The position numbers and the translations under genes were made by a program. A stretch of DNA of 7,365 bases, from NCBI GenBank assembly GCA_964419545.1, contig CAYQQU010000133.1, positions 1 to 7,365 on the forward strand. The letters run 5' to 3'. Positions 1 through 6,417 of this stretch are shown here, piece after piece (the first letter of the stretch is position 1; each line of letters begins with the position of its first letter). The DNA comes from CAYQQU01 sp964419545 (lineage in GTDB: Bacteria; Bacteroidota; Bacteroidia; Chitinophagales; Saprospiraceae). Under the pieces are notes generated by a model that did not search any database, had not been told where the DNA came from, and was given only the letters and a program-made list of their open reading frames with translations.

Positions 1-71
1 GCCTCCGGCGCTGCGAATTAAAAAATGCTTACTGCCAAACCGAGAATCGCTGGAAATAAAAAAGAATATTT

Positions 72-332
72 ATGAAATTCTATTATGTATATGTTCTTTT
101 AAGTGAAAAAGATAAACTGCATTATACGGGTTATACCTCTGATTTGCGTAAAAGACTGGAAGCTCATAACAATGGAGAGGTGAAATCAACAAAGGACCGG
201 CGGCCTTTAAAATTACTCTATTTCGAGGGGTGTATCCATCAACAAGATGCCACTCATCGGGAGAAGTATTTGAAGTCCACTTATGGCAAACGATACATCA
301 GGAATCGTCTAAAGCATTATTTCACAGGGTGA
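72..332 (+). CDS. GIY-YIG nuclease-domain protein (small, stand-alone)
   Basis: This 86-residue protein is a single GIY-YIG domain of the short UvrC/URI-like kind. The fold is seen in the GIY-equivalent YVY (residues 5-7), the YIG-equivalent YTG (18-20), the arginines in LRKRL (25-29), H32-N-N-G35, and the acidic residue in REKYLK (63-68, E64), which in this family binds the metal. The segment KSTKDRRPLKLLYFE (38-52) is typical of the many small GIY-YIG proteins of Bacteroidota. The family cuts DNA when part of UvrC or homing endonucleases. The cellular role of the stand-alone proteins is mostly unknown, so DNA repair or mobility is only an inference. The start is the ATG at 72, after an A-rich stretch without a Shine-Dalgarno sequence. 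The length fits a complete domain and all key positions are present. Bases 1-71 upstream hold nothing identifiable; a TAA at 19-21 could end an upstream frame. Confidence 0.85.
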   Translation: MKFYYVYVLLSEKDKLHYTGYTSDLRKRLEAHNNGEVKSTKDRRPLKLLYFEGCIHQQDATHREKYLKSTYGKRYIRNRLKHYFTG

Positions 333-664
333 ACTTATGAGCAGGAGCGAGTGGCGAAAAAAGGCGAGGGCGGTGAGGGACGAGCCGCACGTAGTATTTT
401 TGAAGCTGCGAGCGTTTTATGGTGGAAGGTGCTTTTGAAGCTCCGTCCTTGAGCTCGGGTCCAACAAGGGCGACCGATAGGCAAGTTCTTTGAAGCTGCC
501 TGCAAAAAAGGACATTCGAAAAGTCTGACAATTTTTATCCCGCCTAAGGTATCGACTGTCAGATCAAGTCTTGACTATTACACTTAAAATTTTACAATTC
601 GCCGTGTGAATAGCTCCAACCCCATTTCTCGAACACCGCGAAAGCGGCGGCCTAATTCCCTTGT
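333..664. other. Gene-poor stretch with small hairpins
   Basis: I see no convincing gene here. A 33-codon frame (337-438, +) starts four bases after the GIY-YIG stop and reads MSRSEWRKKARAVRDEPHVV near its start. It has no recognised domain, and its composition is more GC-rich than the gene before it. Three structures are visible: an inverted repeat TCTGACA/TGTCAGA (524-530 and 557-563), a short self-complementary stretch around 433-450, and a CCGC-GAAA-GCGG hairpin with a GNRA-type loop (636-647). No T-tract follows any of them, so none is a clear terminator. Confidence 0.4.
398..497 (+). repeat. Three direct copies of TTTGAAGCT
   Basis: The word TTTTGAAGCT occurs at 398-407 and 433-442, and CTTTGAAGCT at 488-497, so a 9-bp core is present three times within 100 bp. 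Each copy is followed by a C-rich word (gcg, ccg, gcc). Spacing is 35 and 55 bp, so this is not a regular tandem array. The copies may be part of a conserved tail that follows the GIY-YIG gene, of a small RNA, or chance. Function is unknown. Confidence 0.4.
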
Positions 665-688
665 ATTTCTAACTGATTGCTTGTTCTC

Positions 689-877
689 ATTGCGCTGAAC
701 GGTTCGGCTAGGCACAGCAGGGGTTCTCATCCATAAACGTGGCCTTACAAATATGCAAAGGCCCGCCGCCATCAGGCGATTTTTTTCGCCTGATGGCGGC
801 TGGTGCCAGTGACGCCTTAATCAAGGTCGGTTCCTCATCAATGCCCCTGTTGACGCCTAGGCACTGTTCTGCGCATT
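689..877. repeat. 189-bp imperfect palindromic element (MITE-like or intergenic repeat)
   Basis: The two ends are inverted copies of each other. Bases 689-723 align with the reverse complement of 844-877 at about 26 matching positions, including GCGC, GAAC, CTAGGC and CAGGGG, with small gaps. The middle holds a perfect 15-bp hairpin (765-800). The right end stops at the TAA (877-879) of the neighbouring ATPase gene, so the structure may also act as that gene's 3' end. I see no transposase and no clear target duplication. A frame crossing the element (739-945, +) reads through both hairpin arms and looks like a by-product of the palindrome. It is probably a member of a dispersed family; this cannot be tested from one window. 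Confidence 0.55.
765..800. repeat. Perfect 15-bp hairpin with T6 loop
   Basis: GCCGCCATCAGGCGA (765-779) is followed by six T and then its exact reverse complement (786-800). The stem is GC-rich and would be very stable in RNA or as extruded DNA. Neither strand has a U-tract directly after the stem, so it is not a classic intrinsic terminator. It lies about 80 bp past the stop codon of the minus-strand ATPase gene and could still protect or end that mRNA. Confidence 0.8.
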
Positions 878-1998
878 TAAATTACGACAAACTCTCTAAA
901 ATTTCCTCTGTTTATCACCTGACTTTCAGCATCATACGATTTTAGGAATGTTTTTGAAAATTTGGCTTTTGATTTTGGGTTCCACTTGAATTCATATGCT
1001 TTCAATTTCAAGCCATTTTGTTCAACGTAATCAATTTCTTGTTGCTGCATGGTTCTCCAAAAATGCGGCTTTGCAAATGTCAACTTATAGCTATTTTGTT
1101 TTATCCGTTCTGAAATAAGAAAATTCTCCCACAACATTCCAACATCATTCCTTGTGCTTAAATCCCCAAATTCTCCTATCACTGCATTTCTAATTCCATT
1201 ATCATAAAAGTATATTTTCCGACCTCGCTTTATTTCATTTCGAACATTTCGATTAAATGATCTTAACCGAAAAAGAACATATCCTTTTTCTAGAATATCT
1301 ATATATCTTTGGACGGTATCTTTTGAAATTGATACCAACTGGCTTAATTCATTATAATTTACTTCGCTACCTATCTGTAAGGCCAACCCTTGAACGAGTT
1401 TTTCTAAAATTTCAGGTTTCCTAATTTCTCCATGTGATAGAATATCTCGATATAAATAACTATTCACTAAATTCCTTAATACTTCTTTCTCTTCTCCTCT
1501 ATCATTATTTATAACCTCTGGGTACATCCCATATATCAATCTATTTTCTAAATCTTGTTGACCTTTCAAATAGCCAACATGATGCTCATATTCTTCCCAA
1601 CTTATTGGATATAACTTATATTCCCATTTCCTTCCAGTTAATGGTTCATTCAACTCATTGAACAGGTCGAACGATGATGAACCACTTATCCATAACTGAA
1701 CATCTTTAAACTGATCAATTATAATTTTCAATGTTAATCCGATTCCCCTGATTCGCTGCGCCTCATCTACAAATACAATCTTTTTCCCTCCTATCAATTG
1801 GCGTATTCTCTCTGTATTCGGTGTTTCTAGTTCTGCTCGTATGGAAGGATCATCTCCGTCAAAAAACTTATAGTCTTCTCCTTTAAGCTGATTCATGATC
1901 AAGGTGGTCTTTCCTACTTGCCGAGGTCCGATGATCATAATTGCTTTGCCTCTACCTATTTTTCCTTGAATGATTGGAGTTATGGTTCTATCTATCAT
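877..1998 (-). CDS. AAA family ATPase with DUF4143 C-terminal region
   Basis: This 373-residue protein belongs to the widespread AAA_14/DUF4143 ATPases, whose physiological role is largely unknown. Residues 24-32 (GPRQVGKTT) form the Walker A motif. KIVFVDEAQ (73-81) is Walker B with D78 and E79. WISGSSSF (103-110) fits a sensor segment. Residues about 214-245 look like a winged-helix region (NELSQLVSISKDTVQRYIDI), and KIYFYDNGIRNAVIG (261-275) is typical of DUF4143. The end has EIDYV (321-325) and YEFKW (335-339), an E-x-D...E-x-K pattern like restriction-endonuclease folds; a nuclease role is only an inference. Length is normal, so it appears complete. The start is the ATG at 1998 and the stop is TAA. 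The gene is clearly AT-richer than its neighbours (16 G+C of 60 at 1441-1500, against 34 of 60 at 2401-2460) and is bracketed by repeats, which suggests acquisition. Confidence 0.88.
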   Translation of the reverse strand: MIDRTITPIIQGKIGRGKAIMIIGPRQVGKTTLIMNQLKGEDYKFFDGDDPSIRAELETPNTERIRQLIGGKKIVFVDEAQRIRGIGLTLKIIIDQFKDVQLWISGSSSFDLFNELNEPLTGRKWEYKLYPISWEEYEHHVGYLKGQQDLENRLIYGMYPEVINNDRGEEKEVLRNLVNSYLYRDILSHGEIRKPEILEKLVQGLALQIGSEVNYNELSQLVSISKDTVQRYIDILEKGYVLFRLRSFNRNVRNEIKRGRKIYFYDNGIRNAVIGEFGDLSTRNDVGMLWENFLISERIKQNSYKLTFAKPHFWRTMQQQEIDYVEQNGLKLKAYEFKWNPKSKAKFSKTFLKSYDAESQVINRGNFREFVVI

Positions 1999-2002
1999 TT
2001 CG

Positions 2003-2035
2003 CAAAAATAACAAAAGGATTTCTAACTAGCCAAA
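2003..2035 (-). promoter_or_regulatory. Bacteroidota-type promoter of the ATPase gene, nearly leaderless
   Basis: On the minus strand TTTG (2035-2032) is followed by 21 bases and then TATTTTTG (2010-2003), an exact match to TAnnTTTG. Four bases separate the -7 element from the ATG at 1998, so transcription should begin at or next to the start codon. No ribosome binding site would fit. The match is good, but use of the site is inferred. Confidence 0.5.
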
Positions 2036-2059
2036 TATTATAATTTCGGGCTGTTATAT

Positions 2060-2103
2060 TTTCTAATTATTAACTTGCTTTACCATTTCACGTTGCGCTG
2101 AAC
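2060..2103 (+). repeat. Second copy of the palindromic element's end sequence
   Basis: Bases 2087-2103 match 684-700 at 15 of 17 positions, sharing the 11-mer TTGCGCTGAAC (2093-2103 and 690-700). The resemblance continues loosely outward: TTTCTAA and TTGCTT occur in the same order at 2060-2080 and 666-682. ATTTCTAACT is also present at both 665-674 and 2019-2028. The two copies have the same orientation and enclose the ATPase gene and the palindromic element. They may mark the edges of an inserted cassette or be dispersed repeats. Confidence 0.45.
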
Positions 2104-2126
2104 TAGCTTTTATCGACTAGTCAACG
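2091..2126 (-). terminator. Weak stem-loop after the SNF2 gene
   Basis: CGTTG (2091-2095) pairs with CAACG (2122-2126), and ACTAG (2102-2106) pairs with CTAGT (2117-2121), leaving an uneven internal loop. The structure lies 21 bp beyond the stop of the helicase gene on the minus strand. There is no T-tract on that strand, so it is at best a weak or factor-dependent terminator. Confidence 0.2.
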
Positions 2127-2146
2127 TAATAAAGCCCTACCAACCG

Positions 2147-5100
2147 TCACCCCAATTTCACCAAATCCCTCAATTCTTCGTTCGAAAATTCACCAATCCA
2201 CTTCTCACCGGTAGCCACGGTTAGGTCCGCCAGTTCTCGTTTTTGGAGGAGGAGTTGATTGATCTTTTCCTCAATAGTACCTTGGGTGATGAAGCGATGA
2301 ACCATCACATTCTTGGTTTGCCCAATCCGGTAGGCACGATCCGTAGCTTGTGCTTCTACCGCTGGATTCCACCATAGGTCGTAGTGGATGACATTGGAGG
2401 CCGCGGTTAAGTTTAGGCCCGTTCCCCCTGCTTTAAGGGATAGAATGAGCAACCGGGTGCCTCGATTATTTTGAAAATCGTCAACCATTTCATCCCGTCC
2501 TTTTCGCGATACGCCGCCATGTAAGAATGGAACTTCCACACCAAATTCAGCGCCCAGCATACGCACCAGCAGCTTACCCATTTCCTGGTATTGGGTGAAG
2601 ATGAGGGCTTTTTCGTCTTGCTCCAAGATGGCGTTGACCAGTTGGAAGAGTAAGATCGTTTTGCCGGAAAGCTCAGGGGAATCATCCCCTTTCTTGAGAA
2701 ATTGTTTGGGGTGATTACAAATTTGCTTTAATGCGGTGATCAATTTGAGCACCCTCCCGCGACGGGCGATCCCCTCCGCTTGTTCAATGTCTTTCATGGT
2801 AGTGTCAACGACATTCTGATAAATGGCCGCTTGCTCAGCAGTCAATTCACAGAATTGATCTTTTTCTACTTTATCCGGCAAGTCTTTGATGATGGTTTTG
2901 TCCGTTTTGACTCTCCGCAGAATGAAAGGTTCGGTCACTTTACGGAAGTGGTGGAGCTGCGTTTGGTCACGCTCTATTTCTATCGGTTTGGCGTATTGTT
3001 CTTTGAATTTACTGAGGGTGTCCAGGTAGCCTTTGTTGGCAAAATCGAAAATGCTCCAGTACTCGGTCAAGCGATTTTCAACCGGTGTGCCGGACATGGC
3101 AATTTTGATGGGGGACTTGATTTTCTTGACCGCTTTGGTCTGTGCCGTGGTGGGATTTTTGATGTTCTGAGCTTCGTCAATGACCGTAATGAGCCATTTT
3201 TGCTTACTCAATTTGGCATTATCTGAACGTACTACCCCGTAGGTAGTAATCACTAAATCTGCATTTTTCAATTCCCCCAAATCTCTATTGGCCCCGTGGT
3301 AGACCGCAGGTACCAAGGCGGGAGCGAATTTGAAAATTTCTTTACTCCAGTTGGTAAGCAGGGTAGTGGGTACAATAATCAGTGCTTTTTTCTTCTCCAA
3401 ATTCCCTGCCTCTTTGAGTTTAAGTAGCAGGGTGATGATCTGTATGGTCTTACCTAATCCCATATCATCCGCAATAAGACTGCCAAAACCGAGTTGTGAA
3501 TTCTTATACAACCATTCATAACCAGATTGCTGGTAAGGACGGAGCGTTGCTTGGAGTCCTTTCGGCGGTTCAACTTTATCGGAACGACGCAAGGAATCCA
3601 TCAACAATTGTGTATGCTTATCCAGGGTAACTTTGGCGCCTTGATAGCTCTCCGTAAGGGCAACTTGTAGCAACTGTTGCGCCGTCAGCACCGGTGGATT
3701 TTCAATTTTATCAATGAGCTTTCGCACCTCATTTTCATCGAAAAAGACGTATTCGTCATTCATTTTGACAATACCGGAATACTGTTTTAAGAGTTTCAGG
3801 AATGCTTCCGGCGTCATCTGTTTGTCGCCAATGGCGACTTTCCACTGGAATCGGAGCATATTCTCCATGCTGATGATGCCGCTTTGAGCGACCATCGCAC
3901 TTTCGTCTGATTCGAGTGCCATAGAGAGCTGGGGTCGTAGGAGCTTCCGCAAGGCCTTGGGTAGCAGCACTTTGATCCCAAACAGGCGAATGGTCGGCAG
4001 GATTTTAAAAAGTACGTCAACAAAAGTCTTGGAATCAAAAAATAACTTTTCGACTCCTTTAGAAGCAATTAGACGGCTGATCTGAGGGAAGTACTCAGAC
4101 AGCATGGCCATATCGCGTAGGATGTCTAATCGAGCGTGATTGAAAGCATCTTTTGTAAAAAGGTCTTCTAGTGAAAAAGGCGTTTCAAGGGGTTGACTTC
4201 GATTTTCGACCGCAATACTCACTTCAAATTGATCTTCCAGATCATCGATTTTAAGCACCGGTACGTAATCTTTTTCAACAATAAAAAACTTGTTTAACCA
4301 GAGCTGGATAGCGGTTGGAAATTCCTTGTTTTCAAAATCTCGGAAGCTTTCTAGTGAGCCTGTGAAGAACAATCTTGGCACGGCAAAATCCTGCAACTTC
4401 CAATTGAGGGTACCGTGCGTCTGAACCAAATGGCTTAGGAAAATGGAGAGTAAAGCTTGCAACCGGTCGGACGCGACCGGCTGGAAAAAATCTTTATGGA
4501 CTTTATAATAGAGCAATTCCTGAGGTACTAATTGTTCCAGGGTCGAAAACACCTTTCGTACCGATTCATTCAAGGTGGCGGCCAACCAACGTACGCGATA
4601 ATTTTTTGAACCGATCCGTAGCATTTGTGGTAAAAAGGCCGATTGTTGGGCCAGCTTTAAAGCGAAGCGATAAGCAAAATATAAGCCGGATAGACTCTGA
4701 GCATACTGATGGAGCCGCCCAATTGGGACTTCATCCAGCCATTTAGTTAATGCCTCCAGATTTTCAAAAGAGAGCAGTGATTTACCTTTTACATCTCTGA
4801 ACGTGGCCTTTACAAAATCCAGTTCTTCATCCAAAAGCAGTTCAATCTCCTCAATGGCATTCATCAGCGGGGCGCCCTCCTCTTGAATGTTCTCTTTTTT
4901 ATAGCGTTTCAACAAAGACTTGGAGGTCGTGCGGTAAACCTGGGCAAGTACCTTCTTGAAATCACCATGGGGAAAGAAGACCGGATTGTCGGTCAATAGG
5001 GTGAGTAATCCTTCCCGGGTATCCGTAATTTCACTAAAGTCTAATTGGTCAATGAGCTGAGCAGTATCCGACAATTTGGATACGTTGGACGGCTCATATT

Positions 5101-5668
5101 TTTCCCAAAGCATATCTGCCGCCAAAATAGAAACACCCTTTTGACCAGAAGCGGTATAACCAATGCCTTCCAGGCCTTTGAACAGGTCAAATCCGTGTAG
5201 TTCAAAGACTAAAAATGGATTTTTATCAATTTCATTGGCCACCAGGTAAAGTACGGCCGCCATATGTTTACAAGGCACTGCCCAATCCGGACAAGAGCAA
5301 CCACCGGTTATATCATTCCAGCTTTTGGGGAAAAGATGGACTCCGGCTCTTTGACAGTTTTCTTTAAGTTCCTGAGGCAGCGCTCTATTCAAAAGCTGAG
5401 ATAAAAACAACGGATTACCGGTAACGATCTCAATGATTTTTGCTTTCGCATTAGCACTAAATAATGGAATTTTGAAACCCACCTGATAAGGCCTTGGGCG
5501 GCTACCTCGAACCTTTGCCGTGATTTGATTGCCATTGATTGTAATGTCATAGGCCATGCCCTTGTTGGCATACGTTCGTCCACGGGGTAACCGATTGGAA
5601 TAATCTATATCATTGAGGGCATTGAGCCATTGCTTTCCCCACCAGGTTTTGCCGTAGGTTTTTCTCAT
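2147..5668 (-). CDS. SWIM zinc finger / Swi2-Snf2 family DNA helicase-like ATPase
   Basis: This 1173-residue protein joins an N-terminal SWIM zinc finger to a complete Snf2 motor. The SWIM motif is C124-x-C126...C133-x-H135 and probably binds DNA or protein. Residues about 150-690 are a long helical linker without a motif I recognise. The motor has ADDMGLGKT (733-741, Walker A), VIDEAQ (829-834, motif II), MSGTP (858-862, motif III), LIFTQYQEM (1022-1030), SLKAGGTGLNL (1077-1087, motif V) and QATDRAYRIGQ (1107-1117, motif VI). Such proteins are ATP-driven double-stranded DNA translocases that remodel protein-DNA complexes, as RapA does with stalled RNA polymerase. The target of the SWIM-containing bacterial branch is not established. 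The start at 5668 is supported by MRKTYGKTWWGKQWL, a typical N-terminus for this group, and no in-frame ATG lies just upstream. The stop is TGA. All motor motifs are intact. No methylase or other defence partner is next to it, so a housekeeping role is favoured over a phage-defence role. Confidence 0.95.
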   Translation of the reverse strand: MRKTYGKTWWGKQWLNALNDIDYSNRLPRGRTYANKGMAYDITINGNQITAKVRGSRPRPYQVGFKIPLFSANAKAKIIEIVTGNPLFLSQLLNRALPQELKENCQRAGVHLFPKSWNDITGGCSCPDWAVPCKHMAAVLYLVANEIDKNPFLVFELHGFDLFKGLEGIGYTASGQKGVSILAADMLWEKYEPSNVSKLSDTAQLIDQLDFSEITDTREGLLTLLTDNPVFFPHGDFKKVLAQVYRTTSKSLLKRYKKENIQEEGAPLMNAIEEIELLLDEELDFVKATFRDVKGKSLLSFENLEALTKWLDEVPIGRLHQYAQSLSGLYFAYRFALKLAQQSAFLPQMLRIGSKNYRVRWLAATLNESVRKVFSTLEQLVPQELLYYKVHKDFFQPVASDRLQALLSIFLSHLVQTHGTLNWKLQDFAVPRLFFTGSLESFRDFENKEFPTAIQLWLNKFFIVEKDYVPVLKIDDLEDQFEVSIAVENRSQPLETPFSLEDLFTKDAFNHARLDILRDMAMLSEYFPQISRLIASKGVEKLFFDSKTFVDVLFKILPTIRLFGIKVLLPKALRKLLRPQLSMALESDESAMVAQSGIISMENMLRFQWKVAIGDKQMTPEAFLKLLKQYSGIVKMNDEYVFFDENEVRKLIDKIENPPVLTAQQLLQVALTESYQGAKVTLDKHTQLLMDSLRRSDKVEPPKGLQATLRPYQQSGYEWLYKNSQLGFGSLIADDMGLGKTIQIITLLLKLKEAGNLEKKKALIIVPTTLLTNWSKEIFKFAPALVPAVYHGANRDLGELKNADLVITTYGVVRSDNAKLSKQKWLITVIDEAQNIKNPTTAQTKAVKKIKSPIKIAMSGTPVENRLTEYWSIFDFANKGYLDTLSKFKEQYAKPIEIERDQTQLHHFRKVTEPFILRRVKTDKTIIKDLPDKVEKDQFCELTAEQAAIYQNVVDTTMKDIEQAEGIARRGRVLKLITALKQICNHPKQFLKKGDDSPELSGKTILLFQLVNAILEQDEKALIFTQYQEMGKLLVRMLGAEFGVEVPFLHGGVSRKGRDEMVDDFQNNRGTRLLILSLKAGGTGLNLTAASNVIHYDLWWNPAVEAQATDRAYRIGQTKNVMVHRFITQGTIEEKINQLLLQKRELADLTVATGEKWIGEFSNEELRDLVKLG

Positions 5669-5699
5669 ATGTGGCTTGTTCGTTTTTCTGAATTCTTTC

Positions 5700-5761
5700 T
5701 TTTTGGAAACGAGTGAATGGGGTGATATACAGCACGTGTGATACTGAGTATTTTTGGAAAC
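5700..5761 (+). repeat. 11-bp direct repeat upstream of the SNF2 gene
   Basis: TTTTTGGAAAC occurs at 5700-5710 and again at 5751-5761, 51 bp apart, within the leader or promoter region of the helicase gene. A perfect CCTTC-TTTT-GAAGG hairpin follows at 5778-5791, and CGCTAA is repeated at 5800-5805 and 5809-5814. The spacing is close to five helical turns and would suit a regulator bound at two sites, but no regulator is identified. Confidence 0.35.
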
Positions 5762-5812
5762 TTCAAGATCATGTCAGCCTTCTTTTGAAGGAGTACATAC
5801 GCTAATTTCGCT

Positions 5813-5842
5813 AAAACTTATTCGAAAACGAATAATGCCAAA
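5813..5842 (-). promoter_or_regulatory. Candidate promoter of the SNF2 gene
   Basis: On the minus strand TTTG (5842-5839) is followed by 18 bases and TAAGTTTT (5820-5813), which departs from TAnnTTTG only at the last base. The gap fits the 17-23 range known for Flavobacterium-type promoters. The leader to the ATG at 5668 would be about 140 nt. A perfect palindrome fills the spacer, so the site may be repressible. Confidence 0.35.
5818..5835. promoter_or_regulatory. Perfect 7-4-7 palindrome, possible operator
   Basis: TTATTCG (5818-5824) and CGAATAA (5829-5835) are exact inverted repeats separated by AAAA. The palindrome lies between the two elements of the candidate helicase promoter. It also overlaps the first base of the ATG (5835) of the broken coiled-coil frame on the other strand. 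A dimeric helix-turn-helix repressor could bind here and affect both directions. A hairpin is also possible, though a weak one because it is AT-rich. Confidence 0.4.
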
Positions 5843-6021
5843 GAAAAAAGCGCCTCTACAGCAATTCCCTATTTGGAAATTATTTTCGAGAATCCAGTTT
5901 TTTCCGCGAGCAAATTGAACAGGCCAAGGACCGGGAAATCGCATTACTTGAACAACTGCGTGATCAGAACGAAAACTTAAATCGACACCTCAAAGAGACG
6001 CGGGAGGAACATCGAGGTTAG
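5835..6021 (+). pseudogene. Small coiled-coil protein, frame broken near an A6 run
   Basis: From 5836 to the TAG at 6019-6021 one frame stays open for 61 codons and encodes a charged helical segment (FFREQIEQAKDREIALLEQL, then DQNENLNRHLKETREE) with coiled-coil spacing of I, L and A. It has no start codon and begins after a TAA (5833-5835). The ATG at 5835 starts in the neighbouring frame as MPKKKAPLQQ and stops at about residue 27. With one A fewer in the A6 run (5844-5849) the two would join as MPKKKRLYSN... into a 61-residue protein. It could be a frameshifted small gene, a site of transcriptional slippage, or the decayed C-terminus of a longer DNA-binding or replication protein, many of which end in such coils. 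I do not recognise a specific family. Confidence 0.4.
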
Positions 6022-6114
6022 GTTAGGCTCCTGGACGATAAAAGAGAAGAGAAGGGGGGTATTGCCGAGTTATGGTATCTGTCCGTTACCTGAAGCTCTA
6101 AACAAGATCGTGTT

Positions 6115-6417
6115 TTACTTATCTCGGTCCTGCCACCTTTCCGGATCGCGACTCCCATGTATGATCGCCAGGATAAAGACATCGGTATTAACAATCTTGT
6201 AGATCAAATTTTACCTAAACCGCTGAACAACCGCGCGACGCATTTCGCCATATACCTTTTAAAAAAGGAGAGGGTTTTCCTCCAACAATTTGAGACTTTC
6301 TGACAAATCGGCAAGGAGTTGAAAGCCCGATCCGGATGGTTGTGCTTCGTGGTAGGCGAACGCATCATCCAAGTCCTGCTCTGCTTCGGGCTGGATAATC
6401 ACGCGGTACGCAGGCAT
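6115..6417 (-). pseudogene. RelE/ParE-like toxin with two in-frame TAA codons
   Basis: Read in one frame from the ATG at 6417 to the TAA at 6115-6117, this is a 100-codon toxin of the RelE/ParE superfamily. The N-terminal part reads MPAYRVIIQPEAEQDLDDAF. The middle is KVYGEMRRAVVQRFR (54-68). The end NLIYKI...FILAIIHGSRDPERWQ (70-96) is the conserved C-terminal block. Codons 53 (6259-6261) and 69 (6211-6213) are TAA. From family resemblance they stand where Q (FQKVYG) and Y (RFRYNLIY) would be expected, each one substitution away. There is no frameshift. As written it makes only 52 residues without the C-terminal core, so it is probably inactive. Intact relatives cleave ribosome-bound mRNA or block gyrase; which applies here is not known. 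The ATG overlaps the antitoxin stop by one base (TGATG), a coupled operon layout. Confidence 0.8.

Noticed and set aside
765..800. Classic intrinsic terminator
   Set aside because: The stem is strong, but the T-run is in the loop and no U-tract follows on either strand.
739..945. 68-codon plus-strand frame GPPPSGDFFRLMAAGASDA...
   Set aside because: It spans the central hairpin and then runs antisense into the 3' end of the ATPase gene. No domain or start signal supports it.
2780..3226. Long plus-strand reading frame opposite the helicase gene
   Set aside because: It lies wholly antisense to the conserved Snf2 motor, and its sequence is the complement of those motifs, with no domain of its own. 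Other frames inside 2147-5668 (for example 2413-2685, 3330-3521, 3814-4068, 5389-5583) are rejected for the same reason.
2147..5668. Phage-defence system such as DISARM around the SNF2 gene
   Set aside because: No methyltransferase, DUF1998, phospholipase-D or other partner gene is adjacent. The neighbour is an unrelated-looking ATPase with its own promoter.
6115..6417. Recoding of TAA as a sense codon
   Set aside because: TAA is a normal stop elsewhere in the window (the ATPase gene), and two single substitutions explain the toxin more simply.
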